Both the position numbers and the translations under genes were made by a program. Of a stretch of 64,000 nucleotides of DNA, positions 39,554 through 53,477 are shown in pieces; within the stretch, counting starts at the first letter, position 1, and each line of letters begins with the position of its first letter. Location: assembly GCA_963932145.1 (NCBI GenBank), contig CAWVQA010000091.1, positions 124,001 to 188,000 on the forward strand, written 5' to 3'. The stretch is from Acanthosepion lycidas. Lineage: Eukaryota > Mollusca > Cephalopoda > Sepiida > Sepiidae. Under the pieces are notes generated by a model. That model made no database searches. It had not been told where the DNA came from and saw nothing but the letters and a program-made list of their open reading frames with translations.

Positions 39554-40453
39554 AAAGTTGAAGCTTCAAACGGCAATTTAAGGCATTTCTCTTGCAGCTA
39601 GGCTACCGGAAGTGTGGTTTATCAGAATCTCCAACTCATTGTGCATCTAATAGGCGAATAAAATCACTACCAAAAATGACAAATCTTAATCGACTTTTTT
39701 TTACGATACCCAAATAACGTGAACTGGGAACCCAAAGTTGAAGCTTCAAACGGCAATTTTAGGCATTTCCCTTGCAGCTAGACTACCGGAAGTGGGGTTT
39801 ATCAGATTCTCCAACTCATTGTGCATCTAATAGGCGAATAAAATCACTACCAAAAATGACAAATCTTAATCGACTTTTTTTTACGATACCCAAATAACGT
39901 GAACTGGGAACCCAAAGTTGAAGCTTCAAACGGCAATTTAAGGCATTTCCCTTGAAGCTAGACTACCGGAAGTGGGGTTTATCAGATTCTCCAACTCATT
40001 GTGCATCTAATAGGCGAATGAAATCACTACCAAAAATGACAAATCTTAATCGACTTTTTTTTACGATACCCAAATAACGTGAACTGGGAACCCAATGTTG
40101 AAGCTTCAAACGGCAATTTAAGGCATTTCTCTTGCAGCTAGACTACCGGAAGTGGGGTTTATCAGATTCTCCAACTCATTGTGCATCTAATAGGCGAATA
40201 AAATCACTAACAAAAATGACAAATCTTAATCGACTTTTTTTTTCGATACCCAAATAACGTGAACAGGGAACCCAAAGTTGAAGCTTCAAACGGCAATTTA
40301 AGGCATTTCTCTTGCAGCTAGACTACCGGAAGTGGGGTTTATCAGATTCTCCAACTCATTATGCATCTAATAGGCTAATAAAATCACTACCAAAAATGAC
40401 AAATCTTAATCGACTTTTTTTTTCGATACCCAAATAACGTGAACTGGGAACCC
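39554..40453 (+). repeat. Higher-order cassette, instance 1
   Basis: Five units in order: GTGTGG plus AGAATCTCC; TTTTAGGCATTTCCC; CCCTTGAAGC with GGCGAATGAAAT; AATGTTG opening; then a unit after GAACAGGG with CATTATGCATC. Compared with later instances it has CCCTTGAAG for CCCTTGCAG and lacks CTCCACCTC. Confidence 0.85.
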
Positions 40454-40929
40454 AAAGTTGAAGCTTCAAACGGCAATTTAAGGCATTTCTCTTGCAGCTA
40501 GACTACCGGAAGTGTGGTTTATCAGATTCTCCAACTCATTGTGCATCTAATAGGCTAATAAAATAACTAGCAAAAATGACAAATCTTAATAGACTTTTTT
40601 TTACGATACCCAAATAACGTGAACTCGGAACCTAAAGTTGAAGCTTCAAACGGCAATTTAAGGCATTTCTCTTGCAGCTAGACTACCGGAAGTGGGGTTT
40701 ATCAGATTCTCCAACTCATTGTGCATCTAATAGGCTAATAAAATCACTACCAAAAATGACAAATCTTAATCGACTTTTTTTTTCGATACCCAAATAACGT
40801 GAACTGGGAACCCAAAGTTGAAGCTTCAAACGGCAATTTAAGGCATTTCTCTTGCAGCTAGACTACCGGAAGTGTGGTTTATCAGATTCTCCAACTCATT
40901 GTGCATCTAATAGGCTAATAAAATCACTA

Positions 40930-42370
40930 CCCAAAAATGACAAATCTTAATCGACTTTTTTTTTCGATACCCAAATAACGTGAACTGGGAACCCAAAGTT
41001 GAAGCTTCAAACGGCAATTTAAGGCATTTCTCTTGCAGCTAGGCTACCGGAAGTGGGGTTTATCAGATTCTCCAACTCATTGTGCATCTAATAGGCTAAT
41101 GAAATCACTAACAAAAATGACAAATCTTAATCGACTTTTTTTTTCGATACCCAAATAACGTGAACTGGGAACCCAATGTTGAAGCTTCAAACGGCAATTT
41201 TAGGCATTTCCCTTGCAGCTAGACTACCGGAAGTGGGGTTTATCAGATTCTCCAACTCATTGTGCATCTAATAGGCGAATAAAATCACTACCAAAAATGA
41301 CAAATCTTAATCGACTTTTTTTTACGATACCCAAATAACGTGAACTGGGAACCCAAAGTTGAAGCTTCAAACGGCAATTTAAGGCATTTCCCTTGCAGCT
41401 AGACTACCGGAAGTGGGGTTTATCAGATTCTCCAACTCATTGTGCATCTAATAGGCGAATGAAATCACTACCAAAAATGACAAATCTTAATCGACTTTTT
41501 TTTACGATACCCAAATAACGTGAACTGGGAACCCAATGTTGAAGCTTCAAACGGCAATTTAAGGCATTTCTCTTGCAGCTAGACTACCGGAAGTGGGGTT
41601 TATCAGATTCTCCAACTCATTGTGCATCTAATAGGCTAATAAAATCACTACCCAAAAATGACAAATCTTAATCGACTTTTTTTTTCGATACCCAAATAAC
41701 GTGAACTGGGAACCCAAAGTTGAAGCTTCAAACGGCAATTTAAGGCATTTCTCTTGCAGCTAGGCTACCGGAAGTGGGGTTTATCAGATTCTCCAACTCA
41801 TTGTGCATCTAATAGGCTAATGAAATCACTAACAAAAATGACAAATCTTAATCGACTTTTTTTTTCGATACCCAAATAACGTGAACTGGGAACCCAATGT
41901 TGAAGCTTCAAACGGCAATTTTAGGCATTTCCCTTGCAGCTAGACTACCGGAAGTGGGGTTTATCAGATTCTCCAACTCATTGTGCATCTAATAGGCGAA
42001 TAAAATCACTACCAAAAATGACAAATCTTAATCGACTTTTTTTTACGATACCCAAATAACGTGAACTGGGAACCCAAAGTTGAAGCTTCAAACGGCAATT
42101 TAAGGCATTTCCCTTGCAGCTAGACTACCGGAAGTGGGGTTTATCAGATTCTCCAACTCATTGTGCATCTAATAGGCGAATGAAATCACTACCAAAAATG
42201 ACAAATCTTAATCGACTTTTTTTTACGATACCCAAATAACGTGAACTGGGAACCCAATGTTGAAGCTTCAAACGGCAATTTAAGGCATTTCTCTTGCAGC
42301 TAGACTACCGGAAGTGGGGTTTATCAGATTCTCCAACTCATTGTGCATCTAATAGGCTAATAAAATCACT
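40930..42370 (+). repeat. 721-bp tandem duplication (4 monomers)
   Basis: An inserted C (CTACCCAAAAATG) occurs at 40,930 and again at 41,651, exactly 721 bp later. Between and after them the same order follows: CTAGGCTACC with GCTAATGAAATCACTAAC, AATGTTG plus TTTTAGGCATTTCCC, GGCGAATAAAAT, CCCTTGCAG with GGCGAATGAAAT, and AATGTTG. I see no differences between the copies apart from the ends. The shared insertion makes common descent certain. Confidence 0.93.
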
Positions 42371-43320
42371 ACCAAAAATGACAAATCTTAATCGACTTTT
42401 TTTTTCGATACCCAAATAACGTGAACAGGGAACCCAAAGTTGAAGCTTCAAACGGCAATTTAAGGCATTTCACTTGCAGCTAGACTACCGGAAGTGGGGT
42501 TTATCAGATTCTCCACCTCATTGTGCATCTAATAGGCTAATAAAATCACTACCAAAAATGACAAATCTTAATCGACTTTTTTTTTCGATACCCAAATAAC
42601 GTGAACTGGGAACCCAAAGTTGAAGCTTCAAACGGCAATTTAAGGCATTTCTCTTGTAGCTAGACTACCGGAAGTGGGGTTTATCAGATTCTCCAACTCA
42701 TTGTGCATCTAATAGGCTAATAAAATCACTACCAAAAATGACAAATCTTAATCGACTTTTTTTTTCGATATCCAAATAACGTGAACTGGGAACCCAAAGT
42801 TGACGCTTCAAACGGCAATTTAAGGCATTTCTCTTGCAGCTAGACTACCGGAAGTGGGGTTTATCAGATTCTCCAACTCATTGTGCATCTAATAGGCTAA
42901 TAAAATCACTACCAAAAATGACAAATCTTAATCGACTTTTTTTTACGATACCCAAATAACGTGAACTGGGATCCCAAAGTTGAAGCTTCAAACGGCAATT
43001 TAAGGCATTTCTCTTGTAGCTAGACTACCGGAAGTGTGGTTTATCAGATTCTCCAACTCATTGTGCATCTAATAGGCTAATAAAATCACTAGCAAAAATG
43101 ACAAATCTTAATCGACTTTTTTTTACGATACCCAAATAATGTGAACTGGGAACCCAAAGTTGAAGCTTCAAACGGCAATTTAAGGCATTTCTCTTGCAGC
43201 TAGACTACCGGAAGTGTGGTTTATCAGATTCTCCAACTCATTGTGCATCTAATAGGCTAATAAAATCACTACCAAAATTGACAAATCTTAATCGACTTTT
43301 TTTTTCGATACCCAAATTAC

Positions 43321-46035
43321 GTGATCTGGGAACCCAAAGTTGAAGCTTCAAACGGCAATTTAAGGCATTTCTCTTGCATCTAGGCTACCGGAAGTGGGGT
43401 TTATCAGATTCTCCAACTCATTGTGCATCTAATAGGCTAATAAAATCACTACCAAAAATGACAAATCTTAATCGACTTTTTTTTACGATACCCAAATAAC
43501 GTGAACTGGGAACCCAAAGTTGAAGCTTCAAACGGCAATTTAAGGCATTTCTCTTGCAGCTAGGCTACCGGAAGTGGGGTTTATCAGATTCTCCACCTCA
43601 TTGTGCAGCTAATAGGCTAATAAAATCACTACCAAAAATGACAAATCTTAATCGACTTTTTTTTTCGATACCCAAATAACGTGAACAGGGAACCCAAAGT
43701 TGAAGCTTCAAACGGCAATTTAAGGCATTTCTCTTGCAGCTAGACTACCGGAAGTGGGGTTTATCAGATTCTCCAACTCATTGTGCATCTAATAGGCGAA
43801 TAAAATCACTACCAAAAATGACAAATCTTAATCGACTTTTTTTTACGATACCCAAATAACGTGAACTGGGAACCCAAAGTTGAAGCTTCAAACGGCAATT
43901 TAAGGCATTTCTCTTGCAGCTAGGCTACCGGAAGTGTGGTTTATCGGAATCTCCAACTCATTGTGCATCTAATAGGCGAATAAAATCACTACCAAAAATG
44001 ACAAATCTTAATCGACTTTTTTTTACGATACCCAAATAACGTGAACTGGGAACCCAAAGTTGAAGCTTCAGACGGCAATTTTAGGCATTTCCCTTGCAGC
44101 TAGACTACCGGAAGTGGGGTTTATCAGATTCTCCAACTCATTGTGCATCTAATAGGCGAATGAAATCACTACCAAAAATGACAAATCTTAATCGACTTTT
44201 TTTTACGATACCCAAATAACGTGAACTGGGAACCCAATGTTGAAGCTTCAAACGGCAATTTAAGGCATTTCTCTTGCAGCTAGACTACCGGAAGTAGGGT
44301 TTATCAGATTCTCCAACTCATTGTGCATCTAATAGGCTAATAAAATCACTACCAAAAATGACAAATCTTAATCGACTTTTTTTCTCGATACCCAAATAAC
44401 GTGAACAGGGAACCCAAAGTTGAAGCTTCAAACGGCAATTTAAGGCATTTCTCTGGCAGCTAGACTACCGGAAGTGGGGTTTATCAGATTCTCCACCTCA
44501 TTGTGCATCTAATAGGCTAATAAAATCACTACCAAAAATGACAAATCTTAATCGACTTTTTTTTTCGATACCCAAATAATGTGAACTGGGAACCCAAAGT
44601 TGAAGCTTCAAACGGCAATTTAAGGCATTTCTCTTGCAGCTAGACTACCGGAAGTGTGGTTTATCAGATTCTCCAACTCATTGTGCATCTAATAGGCTAA
44701 TAAAATCACTACCAAAAATGACAAATCTTAATCGACTTTTTTTGTCGATACCCAAATTACGTGATCTGGGAACCCAAAGTTGAAGCTTCAAACGGCAATT
44801 TAAGGCATTTCTCTTGCATCTAGGCTACCGGAAGTGGGGTTTATCAGATTCTCCAACTCATTGTGCATCTAATAGGCTAATAAAATCACTACCAAAAATG
44901 ACAAATCTTAATCGACTTTTTTTTACGATACCCAAATAACGTGAACTGGGAACCCAAAGTTGAAGCTTCAAACGGCAATTTAAGGCATTTCTCTTGCAGC
45001 TAGGCTACCGGAAGTGGGGTTTATCAGATTCTCCAACTCATTGTGCAGCTAATAGGCTAATAAAATCACTACCAAAAATGACAAATCTTAATCGACTTTT
45101 TTTTTCGATACCCAAATAACGTGAACAGGGAACCCAAAGTTGAAGCTTCAAACGGCAATTTAAGGCATTTCTCTTGCAGCTAGACTACCGGAAGTGGGGT
45201 TTATCAGATTCTCCAACTCATTGTGCATCTAATAGGCGAATAAAATCACTACCAAAAATGACAAATCTTAATCGACTTTTTTTTACGATACCCAAATAAC
45301 GTGAACTGGGAACCCAAAGTTGAAGCTTCAAACGGCAATTTAAGGCATTTCTCTTGCAGCTAGGCTACCGGAAGTGTGGTTTATCAGAATCTCCAACTCA
45401 TTGTGCATCTAATAGGCGAATAAAATCACTACCAAAAATGACAAATCTTAATCGACTTTTTTTTACGATACCCAAATAACGTGAACTGGGAACCCAAAGT
45501 TGAAGCTTCAAACGGCAATTTTAGGCATTTCCCTTGCAGCTAGACTACCGGAAGTGGGGTTTATCAGATTCTCCAACTCATTGTGCATCTAATAGGCGAA
45601 TAAAATCACTACCAAAAATGACAAATCTTAATCGACTTTTTTTTACGATACCCAAATAACGTGAACTGGGAACCCAAAGTTGAAGCTTCAAACGGCAATT
45701 TAAGGCATTTCCCTTGCAGCTAGACTACCGGAAGTGGGTTTTATCAGATTCTCCAACTCATTGTGCATCTAATAGGCGAATGAAATCACTACCAAAAATG
45801 ACAAATCTTAATCGACTTTTTTTTACGATACCCAAATAACGTGAACTGGGAACCCAATGTTGAAGCTTCAAACGGCAATTTAAGGCATTTCTCTTGCAGC
45901 TAGACTACCGGAAGTGGGGTTTATCAGATTCTCCAACTCATTGTGCATCTAATAGGCTAATAAAATCACTACCAAAAATGACAAATCTTAATCGACTTTT
46001 TTTTTCGATACCCAAATAACGTGAACAGGGAACCC
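43321..46035 (+). repeat. Two successive higher-order repeat copies (8 and 9 monomers)
   Basis: The markers AAATTACGTGATCTGGG (43,314; 44,754), CTTGCATCTAGG (43,374; 44,814), GTGCAGCTAATAGG (43,604; 45,044), GAACAGGG and the GAATCTCC cassette (units at 43,876 and 45,316) recur at 1,440 bp. The copies then differ in length. The first joins TTTTAGGCATTTCCC and GAATGAAAT in one unit, while the second has them in two adjacent units, so the next GAACAGGG falls 1,620 bp on. The first copy appears to have lost a monomer by exchange inside the unit. Confidence 0.85.
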
Positions 46036-47475
46036 AAAGTTGAAGCTTCAAACGGCAATTTAAGGCATTTCTCTTGCAGCTAGACTACCGGAAGTGGGGT
46101 TTATCAGATTCTCCACCTCATTGTGCATCTAATAGGCTAATAAAATCACTACCAAAAATGACAAATCTTAATCGACTTTTTTTTTCGATACCCAAATAAC
46201 GTGAACTGGGAACCCAAAGTTGAAGCTTCAAACGGCAATTTAAGGCATTTATCTTGTAGCTAGACTACCGGAAGTGGGGTTTATCAGATTCTCCAACTCA
46301 TTGTGCATCTAATAGGCTAATAAAATCACTACCAAAAATGACAAATCTTAATCGACTTTTTTTTTCGATACCCAAATTACGTGATCTGGGAACCCAAAGT
46401 TGAAGCTTCAAACGGCAATTTAAGGCATTTCTCTTGTAGCTAGACTACCGGAAGTGTGGTTTATCAGATTCTCCAACTCATTGTGCATCTAATAGGCTAA
46501 TAAAATCACTAGCAAAAATGACAAATCTTAATCGACTTTTTTTTACGATACCCAAATAATGTGAACTGGGAACCCAAAGTTGAAGCTTCAAACGGCAATT
46601 TAAGGCATTTCTCTTGCAGCTAGACTACCGGAAGTGTGTTTTATCAGATTCTCCAACTCATTGTGCATCTAATAGGCTAATAAAATCACTACCAAAAATG
46701 ACAAATCTTAATCGACTTTTTTTTTCGATACCCAAATAACGTGAACTGGGAACACAAAGTTGAAGCTTCAAACGGCAATTTAAGGCATTTCTCTTGCAGC
46801 TAGGCTACCGGAAGTGGGGTTTATCAGATTCTCCAACTCATTGTGCATCTAATAGGCTAATGAAATCACTAACAAAAATGACAAATCTTAATCAATTTTT
46901 TTTTTCGATACCCAAATAACGTGAACTGGGAACCCAAAGTTGAAGCTTCAAACGGCAATTTAAGGCATTTCTCTTGCAGCTAGGCTACCGGAAGTGGGGT
47001 TTATCAGATTCTCCAACTCATTGTGCATCTAATAGGCTAATAAAATCACTACCAAAAATGACAAATCTTAATCGACTTTTTTTTTCGATACCCAAATAAC
47101 TTGAACTGGGAACCCAAAGTTGAAGCTTCAAACGGCAATTTAAGGCATTTCTCTTGCAGCTAGACTACCGGAAGTGGGGTTTATCAGATTCTCCAACTCA
47201 TTGTGCATCTAATAGGCTAATAAAATCACTACCAAAAATGACAAATCTTAATCGACTTTTTTTTTCGATACCCAAATAACGTGAACAGGGAACCCAAAGT
47301 TGAAGCTTCAAACGGCAATTTAAGGCATTTCTCTTGCAGCTAGACTACCGGAAGTGGGGTTTATCAGATTCTCCAACTCATTGTGCATCTAATAGGCTAA
47401 TAAAATCACTACCAAAAATGACAAATCTTAATCGACTTTTTTTTACGATACCCAAATAACGTGAACTGGGAACCC

Positions 47476-49094
47476 AAAGTTGAAGCTTCAAACGGCAATT
47501 TAAGGCATTTCTCTTGCAGCTAGGCTACCGGAAGTGTGGTTTATCAGAATCTCCAACTCATTGTGCATCTAATAGGCGAATAAAATCACTACCAAAAATG
47601 ACAAATCTTAATCGACTTTTTTTTACGATACCCAAATAACGTGAACTGGGAACCCAAAGTTGAAGCTTCAAACGGCAATTTTAGGCATTTCCCTTGCAGC
47701 TAGACTACCGGAAGTGGGGTTTATCAGATTCTCCAACTCATTGTGCATCTAATAGGCGAATAAAATCACTACCAAAAATGACAAATCTTAATCGACTTTT
47801 TTTTACGATACCCAAATAACGTGAACTGGGAACCCAAAGTTGAAGCTTCAAACGGCAATTTAAGGCATTTCCCTTGCAGCTAGACTACCGGAAGTGGGGT
47901 TTATCAGATTCTCCAACTCATTGTGCATCTAATAGGCGAATGAAATCACTACCAAAAATGACAAATCTTAATCGACTTTTTTTTACGATACCCAAATAAC
48001 GTGAACTGGGAACCCAATGTTGAAGCTTCAAACGGCAATTTAAGGCATTTCTCTTGCAGCTAGACTACCGGAAGTGGGGTTTATCAGATTCTCCAACTCA
48101 TTGTGCATCTAATAGGCTAATAAAATCACTACCAAAAATGACAAATCTTCATCGACTTTTTTTTTCGATACCCAAATAACGTGAACAGGGAACCCAAAGT
48201 TGAAGCTTCAAACGGCAATTTAAGGCATTTCTCTTGCAGCTAGACTACCGGAAGTGGGGTTTATCAGATTCTCCAACTCATTGTGCATCTAATAGGCTAA
48301 TAAAATCACTACCAAAAATGACAAATCTTAATCGACTTTTTTTTACGATACCCAAATAACGTGAACTGGGAACCCAAAGTTGAAGCTTCAAACGGCAATT
48401 TAAGGCATTTCACTTGCAGCTAGGCTACCGGAAGTGTGGTTTATCAGAATCTCCAACTCATTGTGCATTTATAGGCGAATAAAATCACTACCAAAAATGA
48501 CAAATCTTAATCGACTTTTTTTTACGATACCCAAATAACGTGAACTGGGAACCCAAAGTTGAAGCTTCAAACGGCAATTTTAGGCATTTCCCTTGCAGCT
48601 AGACTACCGGAAGTGGGGTTTATCAGATTCTCCAACTCATTGTGCATCTAATAGGCGAATAAAATCACTACCAAAAATGACAAATCTTAATCGACTTTTT
48701 TTTACGATACCCAAATAACGTGAACTGGGAACCCAACGTTGAAGCTTCAAACGGCAATTTAAGGCATTTCTCTTGCAGCTAGACTACCGGAAGTGGGGTT
48801 TATCAGATTCTCCAACTCATTGTGCATCTAATAGGCTAATAAAATCACTACCAAAAATGACAAATCTTAATCGACTTTTTTTTTCGATACCCAAATAACG
48901 TGAACAGGGAACCCAAAGTTGAAGCTTCAAACGGCAATTTAAGGCATTTCTCTTACAGCTAGACTACCGGAAGTGGGGTTTATCAGATTCTCCACCTCAT
49001 TGTGCATCTAATAGGCTAATAAAATCACTACCAAAAATGACAAATCTTAATCGACTTTTTTTTTTCGATACCCAAATAACGTGAACTGGGAACC
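47476..49094 (+). repeat. Higher-order cassettes 900 bp apart
   Basis: The GTGTGG/AGAATCTCC unit starts at 47,476 and again at 48,376, five monomers later. The second instance has CATTTATAGGCG near 48,467 (a C-to-T change and a 1-bp loss relative to CATCTAATAGGCG). It goes directly from the TTTTAGG unit to one opening AACGTTG, so the GAATGAAAT unit is missing. A T-run insertion follows near 49,064. Confidence 0.85.
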
Positions 49095-49517
49095 CAAAGT
49101 TGAAGCTTCAAACGGCAATTTAAGGCATTTCTCTTGTAGCTAGACTACCGGAAGTGGGGTTTATCAGATTCTCCAACTCATTGTGCATCTAATAGGCTAA
49201 TAAAATCACTACCAAAAATGACAAATCTTAATCGACTTTTTTTTTCGTTACCCAAATAACGTGAACTGGGAACCCAAAGTTGAAGCTTCAAACGGCAATT
49301 TAAGGCATTTCTCTTGCAGCTAGACTACCGGTAGTGGGGTTTATCAGATTCTCCAACTCATTGTGCATCTAATAGGCTAATAAAATCACTACCAAAAATG
49401 ACAAATCTTAATCGACTTTTTTTTTCGATACCCAAATAACGTGAACTGGGAACCCAAAGTTGAAGCTTCAAACGGCAATTTAAGGCATTTCTCTTGCAGC
49501 TAGACTACCGGAAGTGT

Positions 49518-51497
49518 GGTTTATCAGATTCTCCAACTCATTGTGCATCTAATAGGCTAATAAAATCACTACCAAAAATGACAAATCTTAATCGACTTTT
49601 TTTTTCGATACCCAAATAACGTGAACAGGGAACCCAAAGTTGAAGCTTCAAACGGCAATTTAAGGCATTTCTCTTGCAGCTAGACTACCGGAAGTGGGGT
49701 TTATCAGATTCTCCACCTCATTGTGCATCTAATAGGCTAATAAAATCACTACCAAAAATGACAAATCTTAATCGACTTTTTTTTTCGATACCCAAATAAC
49801 GTGAACTGGGAACCCAAAGTTGAAGCTTCAAACGGCAATTTAAGGCATTTCTCTTGCAGCTAGACTACCGGAAGTGGGGTTGATCAGATTCTCCAACTCA
49901 TTGTGCATCTAATAGGCTAATAAAATCACTACCAAAAATGACAAATCTTAATCGACTTTTTTTTTCGATACCCAAATAACGTGAACTGGGAACCCAAAGT
50001 TGACGCTTCAAACGGCAATTTAAGGCATTTCTCTTGCAGCTAGGCTACCGGAAGTGGGGTTTATCAGATTCTCCAACTCATTGTGCAGCTAATAGGCTAA
50101 TAAAATCACTACCAAAAATGACAAATCTTAATCGACTTTTTTTTTCGATACCCAAATAACGTGAACAGGGAACCCAAAGTTGAAGCTTCAAACGGCAATT
50201 TAAGGCATTTCTCTTGCAGCTAGACTACCGGAAGTGGGGTTTATCAGATTCTCCAACTCATTGTGCATCTAATAGGCGAATAAAATCACTACCAAAAATG
50301 ACAATTCTTAATCGACTTTTTTTTACGATACCCAAATAACGTGAACTGGGATCCCAAAGTTGAAGCTTCAAACGGCAATTTAAGGCATTTCACTTGTAGC
50401 TAGACTACCGGAAGTGTTGTTTATCAGATTCTCCAACTCATTGTGCATCGAATAGGCTAATAAAATCACTACCAAAAATGACAAATCTTAATCGACTTTT
50501 TTTTACGATACCCAAATAATGTGAACTGGGAACCCAAAGTTGAAGCTTCAAACGGCAATTTAAGGCATTTCTCTTGCAGCTAGACTACCGGAAGTGTGGT
50601 TTATCAGATTCTCCAACTCATTGTGCATCTAATAGGCTAATAAAATCACTACCAAAAATGACAAATCTTAATCGACTTTTTTTTTCGATACCCAAATTAC
50701 GTGATCTGGGAACCCAAAGTTGAAGCTTCAAACGGCAATTTAAGGCATTTCCCTTGCAGCTAGACTACCGGAAGTGGGGTTTATCAGATTCTCCAACTCA
50801 TTGTGCATCTAATAGGCGAATAAAATCACTACCAAAAATGACAAATCTTAATCGACTTTTTTTTACGATACCCAAATAACGTGAACTGGGAACCCAAAGT
50901 TGAAGCTTCAAACGGCAATTTAAGGCATTTCTCTTGCAGCTAGACTACCGGAAGTGGGGTTTATCAGATTCTCCAACTCATTGTGCATCTAATAGGCTAA
51001 TAAAATCACTACCAAAAATGACAAATCTTAATCGACTTTTTTTTTCGTTACCCAAATAACGTGAACTGGGAACCCAAAGTTGAAGCTTCAAACGCCAATT
51101 TAATGCATTTCTCTTGCAGCTAGACTACCGGAAGTGGGGTTGATCAGATTCTCCAACTCATTGTGCATCTAATAGGCTAATAAAATCACTACCAAAAATG
51201 ACAAATCTTAATCGACTTTTTTTTTCGATACCCAAATAACGTGAACTGGGAACCCAAAGTTGACGCTTCAAACGGCAATTTAAGGCATTTCTCTTGCAGC
51301 TAGGCTACCGGAAGTGGGGTTTATCAGATTCTCCAACTCATTGTGCAGCTAATAGGCTAATAAAATCACTACCAAAAATGACAAATCTTAATCGACTTTT
51401 TTTTTCGATACCCAAATAAGGTGAACAGGGAACCCAAAGTTGAAGCTTCAAACGGCAATTTAAGGCATTTCTCTTGCAGCTAGACTACCGGAAGTGG
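49518..51497 (+). repeat. 1,980-bp tandem duplication, copy 1 (11 monomers)
   Basis: In order the unit carries GAACAGGG, CTCCACCTC, GGTTGATCAG, TTGACGCTTC, GTGCAGCTAATAGG, GACAATTCTTAATC (50,300), GGGATCCC with CACTTGTAGC, GTGTTGTTT with CATCGAATAGG, AATAATGTG, AAATTACGTGATCTGGG, TTTCGTTACCC with AACGCCAATTTAATGC, a second GGTTGATCAG/TTGACGCTTC/GTGCAGCT series, and AATAAGGTGAACAGGG (51,416). Line-by-line comparison with bases 51,498-53,477 shows no difference; identity extends over 49,518-51,537 against 51,498-53,517. This is the longest apparently perfect duplication in the window. Confidence 0.93.
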
Positions 51498-53477
51498 GGT
51501 TTATCAGATTCTCCAACTCATTGTGCATCTAATAGGCTAATAAAATCACTACCAAAAATGACAAATCTTAATCGACTTTTTTTTTCGATACCCAAATAAC
51601 GTGAACAGGGAACCCAAAGTTGAAGCTTCAAACGGCAATTTAAGGCATTTCTCTTGCAGCTAGACTACCGGAAGTGGGGTTTATCAGATTCTCCACCTCA
51701 TTGTGCATCTAATAGGCTAATAAAATCACTACCAAAAATGACAAATCTTAATCGACTTTTTTTTTCGATACCCAAATAACGTGAACTGGGAACCCAAAGT
51801 TGAAGCTTCAAACGGCAATTTAAGGCATTTCTCTTGCAGCTAGACTACCGGAAGTGGGGTTGATCAGATTCTCCAACTCATTGTGCATCTAATAGGCTAA
51901 TAAAATCACTACCAAAAATGACAAATCTTAATCGACTTTTTTTTTCGATACCCAAATAACGTGAACTGGGAACCCAAAGTTGACGCTTCAAACGGCAATT
52001 TAAGGCATTTCTCTTGCAGCTAGGCTACCGGAAGTGGGGTTTATCAGATTCTCCAACTCATTGTGCAGCTAATAGGCTAATAAAATCACTACCAAAAATG
52101 ACAAATCTTAATCGACTTTTTTTTTCGATACCCAAATAACGTGAACAGGGAACCCAAAGTTGAAGCTTCAAACGGCAATTTAAGGCATTTCTCTTGCAGC
52201 TAGACTACCGGAAGTGGGGTTTATCAGATTCTCCAACTCATTGTGCATCTAATAGGCGAATAAAATCACTACCAAAAATGACAATTCTTAATCGACTTTT
52301 TTTTACGATACCCAAATAACGTGAACTGGGATCCCAAAGTTGAAGCTTCAAACGGCAATTTAAGGCATTTCACTTGTAGCTAGACTACCGGAAGTGTTGT
52401 TTATCAGATTCTCCAACTCATTGTGCATCGAATAGGCTAATAAAATCACTACCAAAAATGACAAATCTTAATCGACTTTTTTTTACGATACCCAAATAAT
52501 GTGAACTGGGAACCCAAAGTTGAAGCTTCAAACGGCAATTTAAGGCATTTCTCTTGCAGCTAGACTACCGGAAGTGTGGTTTATCAGATTCTCCAACTCA
52601 TTGTGCATCTAATAGGCTAATAAAATCACTACCAAAAATGACAAATCTTAATCGACTTTTTTTTTCGATACCCAAATTACGTGATCTGGGAACCCAAAGT
52701 TGAAGCTTCAAACGGCAATTTAAGGCATTTCCCTTGCAGCTAGACTACCGGAAGTGGGGTTTATCAGATTCTCCAACTCATTGTGCATCTAATAGGCGAA
52801 TAAAATCACTACCAAAAATGACAAATCTTAATCGACTTTTTTTTACGATACCCAAATAACGTGAACTGGGAACCCAAAGTTGAAGCTTCAAACGGCAATT
52901 TAAGGCATTTCTCTTGCAGCTAGACTACCGGAAGTGGGGTTTATCAGATTCTCCAACTCATTGTGCATCTAATAGGCTAATAAAATCACTACCAAAAATG
53001 ACAAATCTTAATCGACTTTTTTTTTCGTTACCCAAATAACGTGAACTGGGAACCCAAAGTTGAAGCTTCAAACGCCAATTTAATGCATTTCTCTTGCAGC
53101 TAGACTACCGGAAGTGGGGTTGATCAGATTCTCCAACTCATTGTGCATCTAATAGGCTAATAAAATCACTACCAAAAATGACAAATCTTAATCGACTTTT
53201 TTTTTCGATACCCAAATAACGTGAACTGGGAACCCAAAGTTGACGCTTCAAACGGCAATTTAAGGCATTTCTCTTGCAGCTAGGCTACCGGAAGTGGGGT
53301 TTATCAGATTCTCCAACTCATTGTGCAGCTAATAGGCTAATAAAATCACTACCAAAAATGACAAATCTTAATCGACTTTTTTTTTCGATACCCAAATAAG
53401 GTGAACAGGGAACCCAAAGTTGAAGCTTCAAACGGCAATTTAAGGCATTTCTCTTGCAGCTAGACTACCGGAAGTGG
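51498..53477 (+). repeat. 1,980-bp tandem duplication, copy 2 (11 monomers)
   Basis: This is the second copy of the 11-monomer higher-order unit, identical to copy 1 by eye. It starts where GTGTGGTTT (49,517) becomes GTGGGGTTT (51,497) and stops where GGCTAAT (51,538) becomes GGCGAAT (53,518). Within each copy a three-unit series (GGTTGATCAG, TTGACGCTTC, GTGCAGCT) is itself present twice, 1,260 bp apart, showing that an older seven-monomer duplication lies inside the newer one. Confidence 0.93.

Larger units (their letters stand above)
37226..49517 (+). repeat. Block E1: mosaic higher-order repeats
   Basis: About 68 monomers mix 103T/103G, 150T/150A, 49A/49G and 172T/172A (GAACTGGG or GAACAGGG) in recurring order. 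Haplotypes return after variable whole numbers of monomers. The best marker, CTAGGCTACCGGAAGTGTGG followed by AGAATCTCC (GGAATCTCC in one copy), begins units at 39,554, 43,876, 45,316, 47,476 and 48,376, giving steps of 24, 8, 12 and 5 monomers. It is normally followed by a unit with AATTTTAGGCATTTCCC, then one with GGCGAATGAAAT, then one opening AATGTTG, then one after GAACAGGG that often has CTCCACCTC. This is a higher-order repeat with variable length rather than a fixed period. Confidence 0.88.
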
